IMG/VR virus record: IMGVR_UViG_3300042549_004808
Location: 1 to 21,544 of that record
Reading direction: 5' to 3' (one strand)
Length of the DNA stretch: 21,544 nt
Origin: a virus
Each line of letters begins with the position of its first letter. Within the stretch, counting starts at the first letter, position 1. The notes beneath the pieces are model-generated. The model saw only the letters and a program-made list of their open reading frames with translations. It ran no database searches and was not told where the DNA came from. This document shows positions 19,652-21,544 of this stretch, in pieces. A program made the translations under genes and the position numbers.

Positions 19652-21486
19652 GAGGTGAGGGTGACGACTGAGCCGTCAGACTTGCAGAAGATGCGGGGGT
19701 ATTGGACAGAACGCACGCATGGCTGCGGGAGGGGGTGATCGATGTTCCATTGAGCGCAGTCCGGGTACTGATCTGGGCAGCATGGCGCTGGCTGGTAAAC
19801 GAATGGGTAGGCGTAGCAGCCCGTGCGCGGGTCAGGCATCCCCGGGCAAAGCGAAGTCCAGCCATACACAAGCACGATGATGTCGTTGCCGATTGTGACG
19901 GTGATGTCTTCTAACGGCCACCCGTCGCGGGCTTCGCAATTGGTTGCGGGTTGATAGAAGCCGTAATCCACACAGATCTGAATATCGGGTGACGCGTACT
20001 CCTGCACGCGCTTCATGGTGTACCGCTCCCCGAATGAATACTCGGGGAAGGACAGGCATTGGATAACGAAGTTGTTTGGGGTTGCGCTGATGGCTGAGAT
20101 GGACGCGTTGCAAGTGTTCTCGCTTGTCATCCGCCACGGGTAATCGACAAGCAAGGTCTGCGACGCGCAGGCGTAATATCGAGGGGACGAGCCGACAAGC
20201 GTGACCGTAATGTCTTGATTTCCATTCGTAAACGCCACGCGGTCAACCGTCAAGGTATCCCCATCAGAGAACCCGGGGCGGTCGTTTGGGGTCTGCCAGT
20301 CGCACAATACGCAGCTCTGGCGATTGCCGAACCAGAAGTACGCCGACCACGGCGGGATACCGGAAGCCGTCACCAGCGCCCCGATACGGGTATTGATGCG
20401 CTCGGCAATGTGCGCGGCGTTGCCTGAGAAGATCACGATGTCAAGACCGCAGACACTTAGCTTCGGCGCTCCAAGCGTTCCCCAGCCCGTTGCGACCGTG
20501 TTCTGTTGGTCAATGTGGACAATCCCGGTCGGGCCAAGGAAGAGGGCATTGAGCGCCGCCTGAGCGCCCGGGCTTTCGGGGTCAATCCCCGGCGCAAAGC
20601 AGGCCGGAAAGACAATGGTCATGATGTCCTCGTCATGGGACGGGCAACCAAACCCACCGAGCGAGTAGCACGTCCGCACGTCGTACGTCTCAAAGCGATC
20701 CTCAAAACTCTCGCAGTAGTCAGGCACGTCCTCGCAAATTGGGGTATTGCCGCAGCAATCGCCCTCCGGTTCGCAGTCCGGGCAATTCATGTACTCAATG
20801 TATGACTGAGTGACTTGATTCGGGCAACTAGCAGGGGTCACAGGGTCGCGCACGGTGCAGAAGCCCATCTCCTGCGACATACCCACGTCGAGGCTGACGA
20901 TCTCTACTGGCGGGCCGTGATCGCAACGAACGTACCAAGGAACGCCAATCGTCTCAATACAGGTGCGAGCGGAGCTTGCAATCGTGACCCCGCTCCCTTT
21001 CACCGTTCCGGCTTGATCTTTGAAGGGGTAGCACTCCGCCACCAATTCCTCGCATGGGAGTTGAGGGTTGTTCGCAATGGCGGGGCCATACTCAGGGATT
21101 TGCAGGTCTGCAATCCCGCCCGGGTTCCCCTGCTGCTGGGGCGCGGCATAGCAGCACGGCGGCCCCTGCGCGGCACGGTTCTTGATCTCAACCAATTCAC
21201 CCACGTTGACCGGGTAAATCGAGAGCGGGTTCGGGCAGGGCAGCGCCTCAACCCCGGTCAGGATGTAGATGCAACAGTCGTACGAGATGTAGTAGCACTT
21301 GGTCGCAATGTCTGGCGGGTCGGGTATGCCTATCGAAATCAGATAGCCGATGCAGAACTCAATGCGAGCAGGAGCCTGCGAGCAATCAGGCTCGCAGCAA
21401 TAATTGGCAAAGTAGTCCTCGCACTTGAGGGCGTACCACAACACGCCGGGGTCGCAGCAACACGAAACCGCCGGGAGTGCGCTCAC
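19648..21486 (-). CDS. Large cysteine-rich late protein
   Basis: The protein has 612 residues, from GTG at 21486. By my count 44 are Cys (about 7%), spread over the whole length, including CCC at 9-11 and several CC, CxxC and PCC pairs. It is also rich in Pro, Tyr, Ile, Asn and Asp, with few Lys. There is no signal peptide or transmembrane segment that I can see. A region about 320-420 (TGIVHIDQQNTVATGWGT, then IVIFSGNAAHIAERINTRIG) reads like a globular beta/alpha domain, and the surrounding parts are beta-rich. I do not recognise a family. The position at the distal end of the late block suggests a virion or host-interaction protein. The Cys load implies disulfides formed outside the cytoplasm or metal sites. 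The frame is open throughout and the Cys are in its frame only, so it is a real gene. Confidence 0.75.
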   Translation of the reverse strand: MSALPAVSCCCDPGVLWYALKCEDYFANYCCEPDCSQAPARIEFCIGYLISIGIPDPPDIATKCYYISYDCCIYILTGVEALPCPNPLSIYPVNVGELVEIKNRAAQGPPCCYAAPQQQGNPGGIADLQIPEYGPAIANNPQLPCEELVAECYPFKDQAGTVKGSGVTIASSARTCIETIGVPWYVRCDHGPPVEIVSLDVGMSQEMGFCTVRDPVTPASCPNQVTQSYIEYMNCPDCEPEGDCCGNTPICEDVPDYCESFEDRFETYDVRTCYSLGGFGCPSHDEDIMTIVFPACFAPGIDPESPGAQAALNALFLGPTGIVHIDQQNTVATGWGTLGAPKLSVCGLDIVIFSGNAAHIAERINTRIGALVTASGIPPWSAYFWFGNRQSCVLCDWQTPNDRPGFSDGDTLTVDRVAFTNGNQDITVTLVGSSPRYYACASQTLLVDYPWRMTSENTCNASISAISATPNNFVIQCLSFPEYSFGERYTMKRVQEYASPDIQICVDYGFYQPATNCEARDGWPLEDITVTIGNDIIVLVYGWTSLCPGMPDPRTGCYAYPFVYQPAPCCPDQYPDCAQWNIDHPLPQPCVRSVQYPRIFCKSDGSVVTLTS

Positions 21487-21544
21487 GCCACGATCACAAT
21501 GCAGAGGGCGAGGATCACAACGCGGATCACTTGCCAGCCTTCTT
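21483..21544 (-). CDS. 3' end of an upstream gene or a tiny hydrophobic ORF (partial)
   Basis: One frame is open from the window edge to TGA at 21485-21483 and ends in MIRVVILALCIVIVA if started at GTG 21530, a membrane-like tail. Another frame ends KKAGK with TGA at 21529-21527. Both stops overlap a GTG by four bases, so either a 15-residue coupled peptide lies between two genes, or the hydrophobic tail belongs to an upstream gene. The window is too short to decide. Confidence 0.3.
   Translation of the reverse strand, partial: EGWQVIRVVILALCIVIVA

Overview
The window is a piece of a tailed double-stranded DNA phage (or prophage) genome. The evidence is an unbroken Mu-type head module (terminase, DUF935/gp29-like portal, MuF-like minor head protein, gpI-like prohead protease) next to a phage recombination module (RusA, ERF annealing protein, Gp157) and a phage-type cytosine-C5 methyltransferase. 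Genes are tightly packed, many with 1-4 nt stop/start overlaps, and most have Shine-Dalgarno (SD) sites, so the host is a bacterium. The host cannot be named from the sequence. No integrase, tRNA, rRNA or CRISPR array was seen.

Layout. (1) Positions 1-12724, minus strand, read right to left: a DUF1376 replication-type protein, a helicase-loader-like protein, a PAPS-reductase/PP-loop protein, an uncharacterised protein, a small helix-turn-helix (HTH) protein, a probable small terminase, the large terminase, a modular protein with RPG(A/V)K spacers, a coiled-coil protein, the portal, a MuF-like protein, a second RPGAK protein, a fibre-like protein, an SGNH esterase, and a prohead protease/scaffold cut by the left edge. 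(2) Positions 12725-13197: a divergent intergenic control region rich in inverted repeats. (3) Positions 13198-17072, plus strand: early genes, mostly small unknown or HTH proteins, around the methyltransferase, ending at a rho-independent terminator. (4) Positions 17256-19218, plus strand: RusA, then a clear sigma70-type promoter, ERF and Gp157, closed by a UUCG-loop terminator. (5) Positions 19223-21544, minus strand: a 612-residue cysteine-rich protein and a small cysteine-containing protein, converging on the early operon. If the genome is circular or circularly permuted, this right-hand block is probably the distal end of the late transcript that leaves the window on the left.

The observations most worth following are: (a) a 164-codon ORF lying wholly inside the methyltransferase gene in the +1 frame, across its catalytic motifs, with the character of a real protein; (b) a head-module protein divided by RPG(A/V)K motifs at a 78-79 residue period, the same motif in a second head-module protein, and a shared RLGFA-type N-terminus; (c) a 24-nt leader containing the ribosome binding site repeated exactly before two early genes; (d) probable nested in-frame starts in the protease/scaffold gene; (e) a foldable, pseudoknot-like leader and an orphan plus-strand terminator in the divergent control region; (f) the extremely cysteine-rich late protein.
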